Of a stretch of DNA of 64,000 nucleotides, positions 7,803-16,892 are shown piece by piece. Made by a program: the position numbers and the translations under genes. A model generated the notes under the pieces. That model made no database searches, was not told the origin of the DNA, and saw only the letters and a list, made by a program, of their open reading frames with translations. The DNA lies in assembly GCF_031951985.1 (NCBI RefSeq), contig NZ_JAVLVU010000001.1, positions 930,001-994,000 on the forward strand, in the 5' to 3' direction. Position 1 is the stretch's first letter. Each line of letters starts with the position of its first letter. The DNA is from Mucilaginibacter terrae (GTDB lineage Bacteria > Bacteroidota > Bacteroidia > Sphingobacteriales > Sphingobacteriaceae).

Positions 7803-8810
7803 TTAAGCTTCTACAGTCTCTTCAACTTTTTTAGCCTGATGAGGGCGACCGTTTTTGAAAGCTTTGCGCGGAGTTAAGCCTAATAGCTCAAACATAGCCA
7901 CATCCTCATCAAATGAAGGATTTGGTGTAGTCAACAGTTTTTCGCCTGCGAAGATAGAGCTGGCACCTGCCATAAAGCACAAGGCCTGCTCAACAGTGCT
8001 CATTTCGGTACGACCGGCTGATAAACGCACTACGGTGCGCGGCATTACAATGCGGGCAGTGGCAATCATCCGCACCATATCCCAAACCGAAACACGGGGC
8101 TGATCGGCTAATGGTGTACCCTCTACCGGAACCAGTGCATTCACAGGTACCGACTCGGGATGTTGAGCCATGTTAGACAATGTTTTAAGCATCGAAATAC
8201 GATCTTCTACCGTTTCGCCCAAACCTATTATGCCACCACTACACACCGAAATCTTTGCTTTACGCACATTATCGATGGTTTTCAGGCGGTCGTCAAAAGT
8301 ACGGGTGGTGATAATGCGTTTGTAATCATCTTCGGAAGTATCGAGGTTGTGGTTATAGGCATACAAACCGGCATCGGCCAAACGTTGAGCCTGGCTTTCG
8401 GTAAGCATACCCAGGGTACAGCAAACTTCCATATCCAGTTCGTTAACGGCTTGTACCATTTCAATAACCTTGTCAAAGTCGCGATTGTCGCGCACTTCGC
8501 GCCAGGCGGCACCCATACATAAGCGTGATGCACCACCGGCTTTTGCTTTTTGGGCAGCGGCAACCACTTCTTCTTTAGGTAATATGGCATGCACGTTCAC
8601 TCCGGTTTGGTAACGGGCAGCTTGAGGGCAATAAGCGCAATCCTCGGGGCAACCGCCGGTTTTAACCGAAATAAGCGAGCTGATCTGTACTTCGGCGTAA
8701 TCTTTATTTTCGCGGTGAACGGTTGCTGCGCGATAAATCAGATCGAGCAGCGGGGTATTATATATTTCAGAAATTTCTTCTTTGGTCCAGTCGTGTCTCA
8801 CTTCAGTCAT
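7803..8810 (-). CDS. bioB: Biotin synthase
   Basis: Radical SAM enzyme that inserts sulfur into dethiobiotin to give biotin. The 335-residue protein has the SAM-cluster motif [12 protein letters not shown] (Cys 54, 58, 61), the Asn/Asp-rich YNHNLDTS segment that contacts dethiobiotin, the GGIIGLGET motif, and SAGRTEM near the C-terminus with the Arg that supports the [2Fe-2S] cluster. Length and start are typical. No other biotin genes are adjacent; the gene stands alone with its own promoter, which overlaps the 3' end of the upstream mgtE gene. No BirA-type operator was recognised. Confidence 0.97.
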   Translation of the reverse strand: MTEVRHDWTKEEISEIYNTPLLDLIYRAATVHRENKDYAEVQISSLISVKTGGCPEDCAYCPQAARYQTGVNVHAILPKEEVVAAAQKAKAGGASRLCMGAAWREVRDNRDFDKVIEMVQAVNELDMEVCCTLGMLTESQAQRLADAGLYAYNHNLDTSEDDYKRIITTRTFDDRLKTIDNVRKAKISVCSGGIIGLGETVEDRISMLKTLSNMAQHPESVPVNALVPVEGTPLADQPRVSVWDMVRMIATARIVMPRTVVRLSAGRTEMSTVEQALCFMAGASSIFAGEKLLTTPNPSFDEDVAMFELLGLTPRKAFKNGRPHQAKKVEETVEA

Positions 8811-8832
8811 AAGCGTTTGAAATTTAAAGTGA

Positions 8833-8861
8833 CAAATTTATAATAAAAGCTTTGTTGCCAA
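8833..8861 (-). promoter_or_regulatory. bioB promoter inside the end of mgtE
   Basis: Minus strand TTG (8859-8861) and TAAATTTG (8833-8840) are separated by 18 bases, the same spacing as at alaS. The -33 element lies inside the last codons of mgtE. Confidence 0.6.
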
Positions 8862-10187
8862 CCATAGCGGCAATAAAAATCCTATACAATCGGTAAAAGT
8901 GGTAATAATTATAGATGATGCCACGGCCGGGTCTATGCCCACACGCTTCAAAAGCATAGGCACGGTAGCCCCGGTAAGGGCGGCCACAATTACGTTGCCC
9001 GTCATGGCAAAAAACAAAACGAGACCCAATAGCGGGTTGGCATCATACCAAACAGCAACCATACTTACAATAATGCCATTTACTGCACCATTGGTTAAGC
9101 CTACCAAAAACTCTTTGGTTACGGTTACATAAGCTTGCTTATCATTCAAATTACTTAACGATATACGCCTTACCGTTACGGCCAATGCCTGTGTGGCCGC
9201 GTTTCCGCCCATGCCCGCAATAATGGTAATATAAGCTTTAATAATAGGTAGTTTATCTAAAGTATCATCATAAGCCCTGATGACTGATGCCGCCAAAAAT
9301 GCGGTGGCCAGGTTAATTACCAGCCAGGGCAAACGGCTTTTCACCGCATCGCGCCAGCCACCGGCAAGTTCCTCATCTTCTGATACACCCGAAATTTTCA
9401 GGATGTCCTCGGTGTTCTCCTCCTCCATTACGTCGATGATGTCATCCACCGTAATGCGGCCCAGTAACTTCATTCCATCGTTTACAACGGGTATACTGGT
9501 TATATTATATTGCGATATTAATTTAGCTACCTCTTCCTGATCAAGGTCGGCTTTTACATAAACAAAATCTTTGTTTACCAACTCCTCTACCCTAACCTGC
9601 TTTTTGGCCTTTATGAGGTCTTTAATCGAAAGTATGCCAACCAATTCATCATCATCATTAACAGCATAGAGGGTATAAAATTCCTCCATTTCTTCTGATT
9701 GGCTGATGATTTCCTCCAACGCCTCATTTTTGGTGTGATTAATGTTTACCTTAATTAATTCGGTATTCATCAACCCGCCGGCCGTGTCTTCGTCGTAACT
9801 TAACAGGGCACGAATGTTGGTGGCGTCTTCCTGATCTATATCATCCAGAATTTCCTTTTGATCCTCTTCATCAAGTTGCGAAATTAAGTCGGTAGCATCA
9901 TCATAATCCAGTTCTTCTACAATTTCCGAACGTTTTTCGGGCGTAAGATTAACCAATAATTCGGCCGGATGATGCTCCTCATCCATTTCTGATATTACAC
10001 TGGAGGCTTCATCAGTTGGAAGGATATTGATAATGCGTTCGCGCTCTTCAGGTTCGAGCTTCTCGAAAATGATGGCAATCTCCGAGCTATGATACTGTTG
10101 CAGAACCTCTTGCAAAGTAGCATCATCGCCCTCAAGCGCTGCCTTTACCCGCAACAGGTCCGACTTATCAATTTCAAAAGATTGCAT
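8838..10187 (-). CDS. mgtE: Magnesium transporter MgtE
   Basis: Homodimeric Mg2+ channel of the inner membrane. Residues 1-130 form the acidic MgtE N-domain (repeated LxxLDEEDQKEILDDIDQED), followed by two CBS domains (about 130-260, with TLYAVNDDDELVGILSIKDL and TSIPVVNDGMKLLGRITVDDI) and five membrane helices in the C-terminal half, with the pore-region GNAATQALAV and FTDCIGFLLPLW signatures. A longer frame starts at 10247 but would add a Cys-rich hydrophobic extension that does not belong to the family; the ATG at 10185-10187 gives the usual 449 residues. No M-box riboswitch is visible upstream. Confidence 0.93.
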   Translation of the reverse strand: MQSFEIDKSDLLRVKAALEGDDATLQEVLQQYHSSEIAIIFEKLEPEERERIINILPTDEASSVISEMDEEHHPAELLVNLTPEKRSEIVEELDYDDATDLISQLDEEDQKEILDDIDQEDATNIRALLSYDEDTAGGLMNTELIKVNINHTKNEALEEIISQSEEMEEFYTLYAVNDDDELVGILSIKDLIKAKKQVRVEELVNKDFVYVKADLDQEEVAKLISQYNITSIPVVNDGMKLLGRITVDDIIDVMEEENTEDILKISGVSEDEELAGGWRDAVKSRLPWLVINLATAFLAASVIRAYDDTLDKLPIIKAYITIIAGMGGNAATQALAVTVRRISLSNLNDKQAYVTVTKEFLVGLTNGAVNGIIVSMVAVWYDANPLLGLVLFFAMTGNVIVAALTGATVPMLLKRVGIDPAVASSIIITTFTDCIGFLLPLWLATKLLL

Positions 10188-10292
10188 ACATGCCCAAGGT
10201 ACAAAAAACGGCGCAAAAAGGCATAAAAAAGGGCAATGCAAGTACATGGCCCTCTGCTAAAAATCACTAAAAGAAAAAATATCGTAAAAACG

Positions 10293-10574
10293 TTAAGCTA
10301 CTTTTTTAAGCTTATACGAAGTATTGTCATGATTAATGACCAACTCGTTTTGGTCGATAGACTCGATCATGATTTTTCGCTCACCGCTACGATCGTAATT
10401 GTGTATAAGTAAGTAATAGGCATCGTTCTCGTTTTTTATTAAACGGAACGGAGATACAATAGTGCCTGCTGGCTGTGTTTCCTTAAAAAACTTAATTTTT
10501 AGCAAGTGTTTCACAAAATCGAATTCGAACCTGCTCTCATTTTCGAGATAGATTCCGATTGGTTGCGCGTTCAT
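10293..10574 (-). CDS. Small hypothetical protein
   Basis: A 93-residue soluble, charged protein beginning MNAQPIGIYLENESRFEFDFVKH and ending in a lysine-rich tail. It contains alternating hydrophobic and charged residues suggesting a small beta-rich fold (YYLLIHNYDRSGERKIMIESIDQ). I do not recognise a family. It is separated from mgtE by about 105 bases and from the YigZ-like gene by 95, so it is probably transcribed alone. Coding is supported by an ATG start and a frame with normal protein composition lacking overlap with any other gene. Confidence 0.65.
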   Translation of the reverse strand: MNAQPIGIYLENESRFEFDFVKHLLKIKFFKETQPAGTIVSPFRLIKNENDAYYLLIHNYDRSGERKIMIESIDQNELVINHDNTSYKLKKVA

Positions 10575-10669
10575 GATTTTTGTTAGGTTAGATAGATGTA
10601 AATGTATTTTTCAAGTTAAACCTAATACTTAGCCTATTTGCAGAAATAATCCGCTAATATTAATGTTTT

Positions 10670-11284
10670 TTAGCTACTGAAAAGAAATTCAACTCGTGTA
10701 TTAATAATACCACCCAACTTACCAATTGTTTGATTCACTTTAACTTTTCGTATCGAAATTTCATAAACACAACGATTATCTGATTGCTGTTGAATAATAC
10801 TTACACCCTCTTCCTTAATAATTTTCATCACCTCGTTCATCTGCAGGTAATCAAACTCGATCTTGTACACATCGCTGATGATTTTTTCGGTAACACCGGC
10901 GGCAGCAATTCCCATTTCGGCTGCCGATTTATAAGCGTTGATCAAACCCGGTACACCCAACAATTTGCCACCAAAGTAACGCACCACAACAACTAAAACG
11001 TTGGTGACATCTTTTGATAGCAACACATTTAAGATTGGCCGCCCTGCCGTACCCGATGGCTCACCATCATCATTTACCTTAAATATGGAACGGTCGGGAC
11101 TAAGGCGCATGGCCCAGCAATGGTGATTGGCTTTGGGGTGCAAGACCTTTAAATGGCTAACCAGGGGCTTAATATCTGCCTCGGCCTGTATGGGGTAAAC
11201 AAACGCAATAAATTTACTCCCACGGTCGGCAAATACGGCTTCGGCCGGTTGTTTAACCGTTAGGTAGGTATCATCAAAAAGCAT
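10670..11284 (-). CDS. YigZ/IMPACT family protein
   Basis: A 204-residue UPF0029 protein. The N-terminal IMPACT domain is marked by the SKFIAFVYPI segment, HHCWAMRLSPD and the signature DDGEPSGTAGRPIL, followed by VVVVRYFGGKLLG; a short C-terminal alpha/beta domain follows. Eukaryotic IMPACT modulates GCN2; the bacterial function is not established, with links to translation only inferred. It is three bases from the upstream EamA transporter gene and likely shares its transcript. Confidence 0.9.
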   Translation of the reverse strand: MLFDDTYLTVKQPAEAVFADRGSKFIAFVYPIQAEADIKPLVSHLKVLHPKANHHCWAMRLSPDRSIFKVNDDGEPSGTAGRPILNVLLSKDVTNVLVVVVRYFGGKLLGVPGLINAYKSAAEMGIAAAGVTEKIISDVYKIEFDYLQMNEVMKIIKEEGVSIIQQQSDNRCVYEISIRKVKVNQTIGKLGGIINTRVEFLFSS

Positions 11285-11287
11285 AAA

Positions 11288-12154
11288 CTAAAACTTTGTA
11301 GAGTAAGCAATAAGAAGTATAGCCGCAACTGCAAGCCCTATGCCTACCTTATGCAATATACTCAGCTTTTCTTTAAAAATTAACAGTCCAATAAGTGTAC
11401 CGCCGGTTATAACACCAATATTCATGGCTGTAAATACGGTTGATGGGTCTTTGGATAAACTTTGATGAGCTTTAAGGTAGAACAGGATATTGCCAAAATT
11501 GAATATACCCAATATCCATCCAAAAAAAATATGACGAAACAGAAAACGTTTCTTTTTGAACTTAATTTGGTATAGCGTACCTAAAACCGACACTATAAAA
11601 GCCGCCACATAAACCACGAATAATGACGCACTGTAAGGCGCAGTTTTACTTTGGGCCATTTGCTTAAACAAAATATCAATCACGCCAAAGCCTAAAAACA
11701 CACCCAGCAGGTATAACCAGGTGTTTTTATTGTTATTTGAAACCACATGTTTGGTTTGCCATGGTATAAGGCAAAAAATAGCGGCAAAGCCGGTTACAAT
11801 ACCAATGCTTTTAAACAGGTTCAGTTTATCGCCAAATACTAAAAATGCTGCACTAAGCGATATAAGCAGGGATAAGCGCTGTGCAACATCCGTACGTACT
11901 ATACCTGCACCTTTAACCGCCTCGGCCATAATGTAAAATACCAATGGTAGCAGTACACCCAGCAACAGGTACAAATTTAAGGGCGGATGTGTAATGCTTT
12001 CGGGCTGTGGTTTCAGGAATATCCAGGTAAGCAATGCTGCAATAGAATAATTCCAGGTGATGGCCTGTACTACATTAATTTGGTAACGTCGTGCCATTTT
12101 TAACAGTATGGACACGGTTACACTGCAGCATACGCTAAGGAATATATATAACAT
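11288..12154 (-). CDS. EamA/DMT family transporter
   Basis: A 288-residue integral membrane protein with about ten hydrophobic segments arranged as two repeats of five, the layout of EamA (drug/metabolite) transporters. The halves are separated near residue 140, where a charged NNNKNT loop occurs. Segments such as SLSAAFLVFGDKLNLFKSIGIVTGFAAIFCLIPW and the matching second-half GGTLIGLLIFKEKLSILHKVGIGLAVAAILLI show the repeated EamA pattern. Substrate unknown. Lies 6 bases downstream of ribD, probably in one operon ribD - transporter - yigZ-like; a flavin-related substrate would be speculation. Confidence 0.88.
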   Translation of the reverse strand: MLYIFLSVCCSVTVSILLKMARRYQINVVQAITWNYSIAALLTWIFLKPQPESITHPPLNLYLLLGVLLPLVFYIMAEAVKGAGIVRTDVAQRLSLLISLSAAFLVFGDKLNLFKSIGIVTGFAAIFCLIPWQTKHVVSNNNKNTWLYLLGVFLGFGVIDILFKQMAQSKTAPYSASLFVVYVAAFIVSVLGTLYQIKFKKKRFLFRHIFFGWILGIFNFGNILFYLKAHQSLSKDPSTVFTAMNIGVITGGTLIGLLIFKEKLSILHKVGIGLAVAAILLIAYSTKF

Positions 12155-12160
12155 TGAGGT

Positions 12161-13207
12161 TTATTGGTTAAAGATAATTTGCAGGCTATCATCACCTACC
12201 ATAGCATGTTCGGTTTTGTTGCCGAAGCATACCGGGGCTTTAATGCCATCGGCCAGCAAAGTTTTACCGGTAAATATACGGGCTTCGTCCCACAAACCTT
12301 CGGTAATAAAACTATTTAGTGTATGGGCGCCGCCTTCAATAATAACCGATTGTATATCCTGCAAATACAACTGGAACATGATGTATTGAGGCACAAAGCG
12401 GTCAAAATCTTCCAAAGCAATGTACTTTACTTTGCCTACAAAGTCGGTTTTTATGGCATTGAACACTAACGTTTCAACCGAGTTATCAAATACATGCATA
12501 TCCTGGCTCAACTCAAGGTTTCTATCGATCACCACTCTTTTAGGAGATTTGCCCGGCCACAGCCTTGTATTCAGTTGCGGATTATCTACGCGGGCGGTGT
12601 TTTTGCCCACAAATATAGCATCTTCTTCGGCACGCCATTTATGCACCAGTTTGCGCGATTCGGGGCCGGTTATCCAGTGTTGCGAACCATCCTTTGGCGC
12701 AAAATAGCCATTGGCAGTTTGCGCCCATTTGAGTATGATGTAGGGGCGTTGCTTTTGTACCCGGGTAAAAAAGCGTTTGTTTAAATCGCGACACTCCTGT
12801 TCGAGTATTCCGGTTATTACTTCAATGCCTGCCTGTTGCAATTTTTCCATGCCTTTACCATCTACCTGTGCAAACGGGTCGCGGCAGCCCACTACTACTT
12901 TGGGTATTTGGTTCTTGATAATGAGGTCGGCACATGGCGGGGTTTTGCCGTAGTGCGCACATGGTTCTAATGAAATATAAATTACTGATTGTTTGAGCAA
13001 TACATCAGCATTGGTAAAGTTTTTAAATATATCATTTATAGCATCTACCTCGGCATGCGCCTTGCCATATTGCTGGTGATACCCCTCGCCTACAATACGG
13101 TTGTTATGTACAATTACGGCACCCACCATAGGGTTTGGACTAACATTGCCAGCGCCTAAGGCAGCCAATTGGATGCAGCGCTGCATATAAATTTCATGGG
13201 TAGCCAT
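12161..13207 (-). CDS. ribD: Riboflavin biosynthesis deaminase/reductase RibD
   Basis: Bifunctional enzyme of riboflavin synthesis: the N-terminal deaminase acts on diaminohydroxyphosphoribosylaminopyrimidine and the C-terminal domain reduces the ribosyl group. The zinc site is clear: HAEVDAI (residues 51-57) and EPCAHYGKTPPC (81-92). The reductase half begins at about residue 150 (RPYIILKWAQTANGYFAP) and includes VIIEGGAHTLNSF. Length 348 is typical. The start codon lies 33 bases from the divergent prmC start. No FMN riboswitch fits in that gap. Confidence 0.95.
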   Translation of the reverse strand: MATHEIYMQRCIQLAALGAGNVSPNPMVGAVIVHNNRIVGEGYHQQYGKAHAEVDAINDIFKNFTNADVLLKQSVIYISLEPCAHYGKTPPCADLIIKNQIPKVVVGCRDPFAQVDGKGMEKLQQAGIEVITGILEQECRDLNKRFFTRVQKQRPYIILKWAQTANGYFAPKDGSQHWITGPESRKLVHKWRAEEDAIFVGKNTARVDNPQLNTRLWPGKSPKRVVIDRNLELSQDMHVFDNSVETLVFNAIKTDFVGKVKYIALEDFDRFVPQYIMFQLYLQDIQSVIIEGGAHTLNSFITEGLWDEARIFTGKTLLADGIKAPVCFGNKTEHAMVGDDSLQIIFNQ

Positions 13208-13211
13208 GGTA

Positions 13212-13219
13212 CAAAAGTA
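13212..13219 (-). promoter_or_regulatory. ribD -7 box next to the start codon
   Basis: TACTTTTG (minus strand) ends only four bases before the ribD ATG. If used, transcription would begin at or next to the start codon, giving a leaderless mRNA. The same layout occurs at 22282-22289. Confidence 0.4.
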
Positions 13220-13240
13220 GCTTTTATGTTTATTTGTTGC

Positions 13241-14101
13241 ATGAAAACGGTTAAAGATGCTTTTAATGTGATGAAGACTGGCTTAGCAGACATGTACAGC
13301 CCTGCCGAAGCTGACGCGATAACTACCTTGTTATTAACAGATTTAACAAAACTAAGCAACGCCCAGCTTAAAGCATATGGCGATACGGAACTGAATGTAG
13401 TGCAAAGCGAGCGGCTGCTTACCCAACTCGCCCAACTTAAAACCGGCATGCCTGTACAATACGTTTTGGGCCATACCGAGTTTTACGGACACACTTTTGA
13501 AGTCAACCCATCGGTACTGATACCCCGCCCTGAAACTGAAGAACTGGTGGACTGGATCATCAAAACCATAAACCATTCATCCGGCTTAAAAATACTGGAT
13601 ATTGGCACAGGTAGCGGCTGCATTCCGGTTTCTTTAAAGTTAATTGATATTAATAATGAGATTTTTACAATTGATATATCATCTAAAGCTTTACAAACTG
13701 CAAAGCACAATGCTGCCATGAATAATGCCGAAATTACCTTTATCGAAACCAATATATTAAACCCTGAACCATCAGTTATTACCCATCAAAAGTACCATGT
13801 AATAGTTAGCAATCCGCCGTATGTTACCGGTACCGATAAGCTGCAAATGCACCGTAACGTAACCGACTTTGAGCCACATACCGCCCTGTTTGTTCCGGAT
13901 GCCGACCCGCTCCTTTTTTATAATGCCATAGCCGATTTTGCGATTGACCATCTTGAAACGGAGGGCTATCTCTTTTTCGAGATCAATGAAAGCTACGGGC
14001 AGGAAACGGTTGATATGTTAGCGAGAAAAGATTTTACTAATATTGAACTACGCCAGGACATGGCTGGAAAAGACCGTATGATACGTGCCGTTTGGGTGTA
14101 G
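13241..14101 (+). CDS. prmC: Release factor glutamine methyltransferase PrmC
   Basis: Methylates the GGQ glutamine of release factors RF1/RF2 using SAM. The N-terminal helical domain is followed by the Rossmann methyltransferase domain: DIGTGSGC (residues 120-127) binds SAM and NPPY (191-194) binds the glutamine side chain. RPETEELVDW is also typical. The longest frame begins at 13169 within ribD; the ATG at 13241 gives 287 residues, the usual family size. Divergent from ribD and convergent with the DoxX gene downstream. Confidence 0.95.
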   Translation: MKTVKDAFNVMKTGLADMYSPAEADAITTLLLTDLTKLSNAQLKAYGDTELNVVQSERLLTQLAQLKTGMPVQYVLGHTEFYGHTFEVNPSVLIPRPETEELVDWIIKTINHSSGLKILDIGTGSGCIPVSLKLIDINNEIFTIDISSKALQTAKHNAAMNNAEITFIETNILNPEPSVITHQKYHVIVSNPPYVTGTDKLQMHRNVTDFEPHTALFVPDADPLLFYNAIADFAIDHLETEGYLFFEINESYGQETVDMLARKDFTNIELRQDMAGKDRMIRAVWV

Positions 14102-14131
14102 TGAGGCCTGCTGTAACTTTCTATTCTTTAT

Positions 14132-14506
14132 TCATTTCAAGGCAATGGTAGTTCTTTTGCGCCAGCATATATATGATCCTGTTACAAGTACCAGGGCAAA
14201 AATTATGAATGCCCAGTCTTTTAACGGATCGCCCACAACAATAAATGAATACATGGCCCCCATGAGGTCAAAGGTAAACCCGGCATAAGCCCATTCTTTA
14301 AGCCGTGGTAAACCTGGCATTAACAAAGCAATTACTCCCAGTATTTTAAATACCGCAAGCAAATGCGTTATTGGCGGCGTAAAGCCTATATGTTTAAGCA
14401 TGGCATCGCCCTCGGGTGTCGATTTAAAACTCATTACCGCCGAAAACAGCATGAGCGCGCATAACAAACCGGTAAAAATCCAGTAAAAAATAGTGATCGC
14501 TTTCAT
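14132..14506 (-). CDS. DoxX-like membrane protein
   Basis: A 124-residue protein with four hydrophobic segments (residues 5-25, 45-65, 72-92, 98-115), the size and layout of the DoxX/DoxX-like family. The GFTPPITHLLAVFKILGVIALLMPGLPRLKEWAYAGF segment is characteristic. Function of these proteins is mostly unknown; some relate to redox or oxidative stress. It ends 30 bases from the convergent prmC stop and is transcribed alone. Confidence 0.85.
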   Translation of the reverse strand: MKAITIFYWIFTGLLCALMLFSAVMSFKSTPEGDAMLKHIGFTPPITHLLAVFKILGVIALLMPGLPRLKEWAYAGFTFDLMGAMYSFIVVGDPLKDWAFIIFALVLVTGSYICWRKRTTIALK

Positions 14507-14689
14507 TATGATTATTAGGTTTTTAGTAGGACCCTAAATTACTATACAAACTTTTAATAAGCAACATCCTGTTGCTTTATGTAATCGTAATTCTTGCTTT
14601 GCCTTAACTATTCATTATATATTTGAATGCATTCTTTTTCAAACTAACAATTTTAGCATTATGATTATTTGTTTACTTTTGATGTTGTG

Positions 14690-16060
14690 ATGTACGCCAT
14701 AGTTGATATTGAAACCACCGGAGGCCATGCTAATGCAAATGGCATAACCGAAATTGCCATTTGCATTCATAATGGCCATGAGGTTGTGCAGCGCTACGAA
14801 ACGCTGGTAAACCCCGGCGTTGATATACCGGTATATATACAGGCGCTTACCGGTATCAGTAATGAAATGGTGCGCACAGCGCGTCCGTTTAAGGATGTAG
14901 CTTATGATATATTTAACTTGCTGCATGGCTGCATTTTTGTAGCACATAATGTAAATTTTGACCATTCATTTGTTAAATACCATTTGGCCCAGGCCGGGTA
15001 TGATTTGCAATGCAACAAGCTTTGCACCGTACGCCTGAGCCGCAAAATATTGCCGGGAATGTCTTCATACAGCCTGGGCAAACTATGTCATCAATTAGGT
15101 ATAGGTAATGCCGCCCGTCACCGCGCAGCCGGTGATGCCGATGCTACTGCCGAATTGTTTACCTTGTTACTCAACAGCGATGTACACAATCACATCCCCG
15201 ATGCCCTGAAGCAACGCTCAAAAGAACAGGTGCTCCCCCCTAATTTGCACCGTAAATTTATTGATAAGTTGCCTGCTACACCGGGCGTTTACTACTTTCA
15301 TGATAATAAAGGCAAAGTAGTGTATGTAGGCAAAGCCGTAAACATAAAAAAGCGTGTTGCCAGTCATTTTGCCGGTAACAACTCCGGGGCGCAACGGCAG
15401 GAATTTATGCGGCATATACACCAGATAAGTTTTCAGGAGTGCGGAACGGAGCTGATGGCCCTGCTTACCGAAGCTGTGGAAATAAAACGCCTTTGGCCCA
15501 AATTTAACCGCTCACAAAAACAGCTGGAATTTAACTTTGGCTTATACACCTATGAAGACCAACGTGGCTACGTGCGTTTAGTGGTTGATAAGCGGCGTAA
15601 GTATTCGTCGCCCGTGCATACGTGCAGTTCATTACTTACCGGGCGCGCTTTGCTTACCCGGCTTATTGATGCTTATGAGCTTTGCCCCAAGTTTTGCATG
15701 GTTCAAACCAATGCCGATACCTGTACGGGAACCAATGCCACCCAGTGCGCCTGTAGCGGTAATGAAACTGTGGCCAGCTACAATCAAAAAGTATTAAACG
15801 CTATTGAGGGACTTAAACAGGCCTTACCTACTTTTGCTATACGTGATGAAGGCCGTAAAGATGATGAGCACAGCTGCATCCTGATTGAAGAAGGCCGCCT
15901 TTATGGTATGGGCTATATTTCACACTATATGGAAGCCAATAACCTGGCACAACTTAAAAATTACCTTACACCTTACCCTTCAAATGATTATATGCGTAAC
16001 ATGGTTATAACTCATGCTGAACAATTTCCGTGGAAGAAGGTAGAGTTGGTGGCTGTATAA
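14690..16060 (+). CDS. DEDDh exonuclease - GIY-YIG nuclease fusion
   Basis: A 456-residue nuclease with two catalytic domains. Residues 1-165 form a DnaQ-like 3'-5' exonuclease with D6/E8 in VDIETTGG, D91 in NVNFDHSF and the H144/D149 pair in RHRAAGDADA. Residues 195-275 are a UvrC/Cho-type GIY-YIG domain (PGVYYF, VYVGKAVNIKKRV, and the LLTEAVEIKRLWPKFN segment with the catalytic Glu). The C-terminal third resembles the Cys-containing part that follows in such fusions (CPKFCMV, CTGTNATQCAC). Likely acts in DNA repair. The longer frame starts at a TTG at 14669; the ATG at 14690 puts the DEDD motif at its normal position. Confidence 0.9.
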   Translation: MYAIVDIETTGGHANANGITEIAICIHNGHEVVQRYETLVNPGVDIPVYIQALTGISNEMVRTARPFKDVAYDIFNLLHGCIFVAHNVNFDHSFVKYHLAQAGYDLQCNKLCTVRLSRKILPGMSSYSLGKLCHQLGIGNAARHRAAGDADATAELFTLLLNSDVHNHIPDALKQRSKEQVLPPNLHRKFIDKLPATPGVYYFHDNKGKVVYVGKAVNIKKRVASHFAGNNSGAQRQEFMRHIHQISFQECGTELMALLTEAVEIKRLWPKFNRSQKQLEFNFGLYTYEDQRGYVRLVVDKRRKYSSPVHTCSSLLTGRALLTRLIDAYELCPKFCMVQTNADTCTGTNATQCACSGNETVASYNQKVLNAIEGLKQALPTFAIRDEGRKDDEHSCILIEEGRLYGMGYISHYMEANNLAQLKNYLTPYPSNDYMRNMVITHAEQFPWKKVELVAV

Positions 16061-16214
16061 ATCTTATTGAACCGGGACCACATTTAAACAGTTGATCGAG
16101 TCAACTCTGAGTTCGATGCAATTTAATTCAAACTACCAAATATTAACTTCTTAAACACAAAAAGCTTTCCATGCGGTTACATATAGGCATTAACTTATAA
16201 ATACCTATAAAAAC

Positions 16215-16754
16215 ATGGATAGCATTAATCAAAACCAGCCCGAGGATAATTTTAAAAATCTGCAGGGCGAAGAAGCTAAAGCAAAAATTAAAGAACTTGC
16301 CGAAAAGGCATCCAGCTGTTTCTTTTGTTCGAACATAAAAACCGGGTTACCATTTTCAACCCGCCCAATGGCCGTACAAAAAATAGACGATGAGGGAAAC
16401 TTTTGGTTCCTGAGCGCTGATGATAGCCATAAAAATGAAGAATTAAGCCACGACCCGTTCGTGCACCTGTTGTTCCAGGGTTCGGCCCATTCTGATTTTT
16501 TGAACATTTACGGTATTGCCGACGTAAGCAAAGACAAGGAGAAGATAAAAGAACTTTGGGAACCCATACTAAAAACCTGGTTTACTGAGGGCGAAGATGA
16601 CCCACGCATCACTGTTATTAAAGTTGAACCAACCGCAGGTTATTATTGGGACAATAAGCACGGTAACGCTATAGCATTTATTAAGCAAGCCGCCGGTGCT
16701 GTAATGGGCAAAACGCTGGATGACTCCATTGAAGGTAAACTTGATATTGATTAA
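16215..16754 (+). CDS. Pyridoxamine-phosphate-oxidase-fold general stress protein
   Basis: A 179-residue protein of the general stress protein 26-like group (split beta-barrel flavin-binding fold). The core shows RPMAVQKIDDEGNFWFLSADDSHKNEEL, the FMN-binding beta-strand pattern, and a C-terminal PTAGYYWDNKHGNAIAFIKQAAGA segment. The extra N-terminal 40 residues are charged. A related gene lies at 19985-20491, on the other side of the kynU operon. Monocistronic, followed by a strong terminator. Whether it binds FMN or another cofactor cannot be told from sequence alone. Confidence 0.88.
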   Translation: MDSINQNQPEDNFKNLQGEEAKAKIKELAEKASSCFFCSNIKTGLPFSTRPMAVQKIDDEGNFWFLSADDSHKNEELSHDPFVHLLFQGSAHSDFLNIYGIADVSKDKEKIKELWEPILKTWFTEGEDDPRITVIKVEPTAGYYWDNKHGNAIAFIKQAAGAVMGKTLDDSIEGKLDID

Positions 16755-16775
16755 TCTTTAAAAGCTCCATAAACA

Positions 16776-16809
16776 AAAAACAGGCCGAACATAAATTTGG
16801 CCTGTTTTT
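16776..16809 (+). terminator. Rho-independent terminator after the stress-protein gene
   Basis: Perfect 11-bp stem AAAAACAGGCC (16776-16786) / GGCCTGTTTTT (16799-16809) with a 12-base loop; the stem ends in its own T-tract. It begins 21 bases after the stop codon. Confidence 0.85.
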
Positions 16810-16892
16810 GTTATGATAAGTTTTGGTATACTACGATTTTGTATGGTAGTATATGAGTGTTTTGTTTTTATACAATTTACATATTCACCACT

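Noticed and set aside
13208..13240. FMN riboswitch before ribD
   Set aside because: The gap to the divergent prmC start is only 33 bases, too short for the element.
16090..16106. Hairpin AGTTGA/TCAACT after the nuclease gene as a terminator
   Set aside because: Six base pairs, no U-tract and AT-rich; too weak to call.
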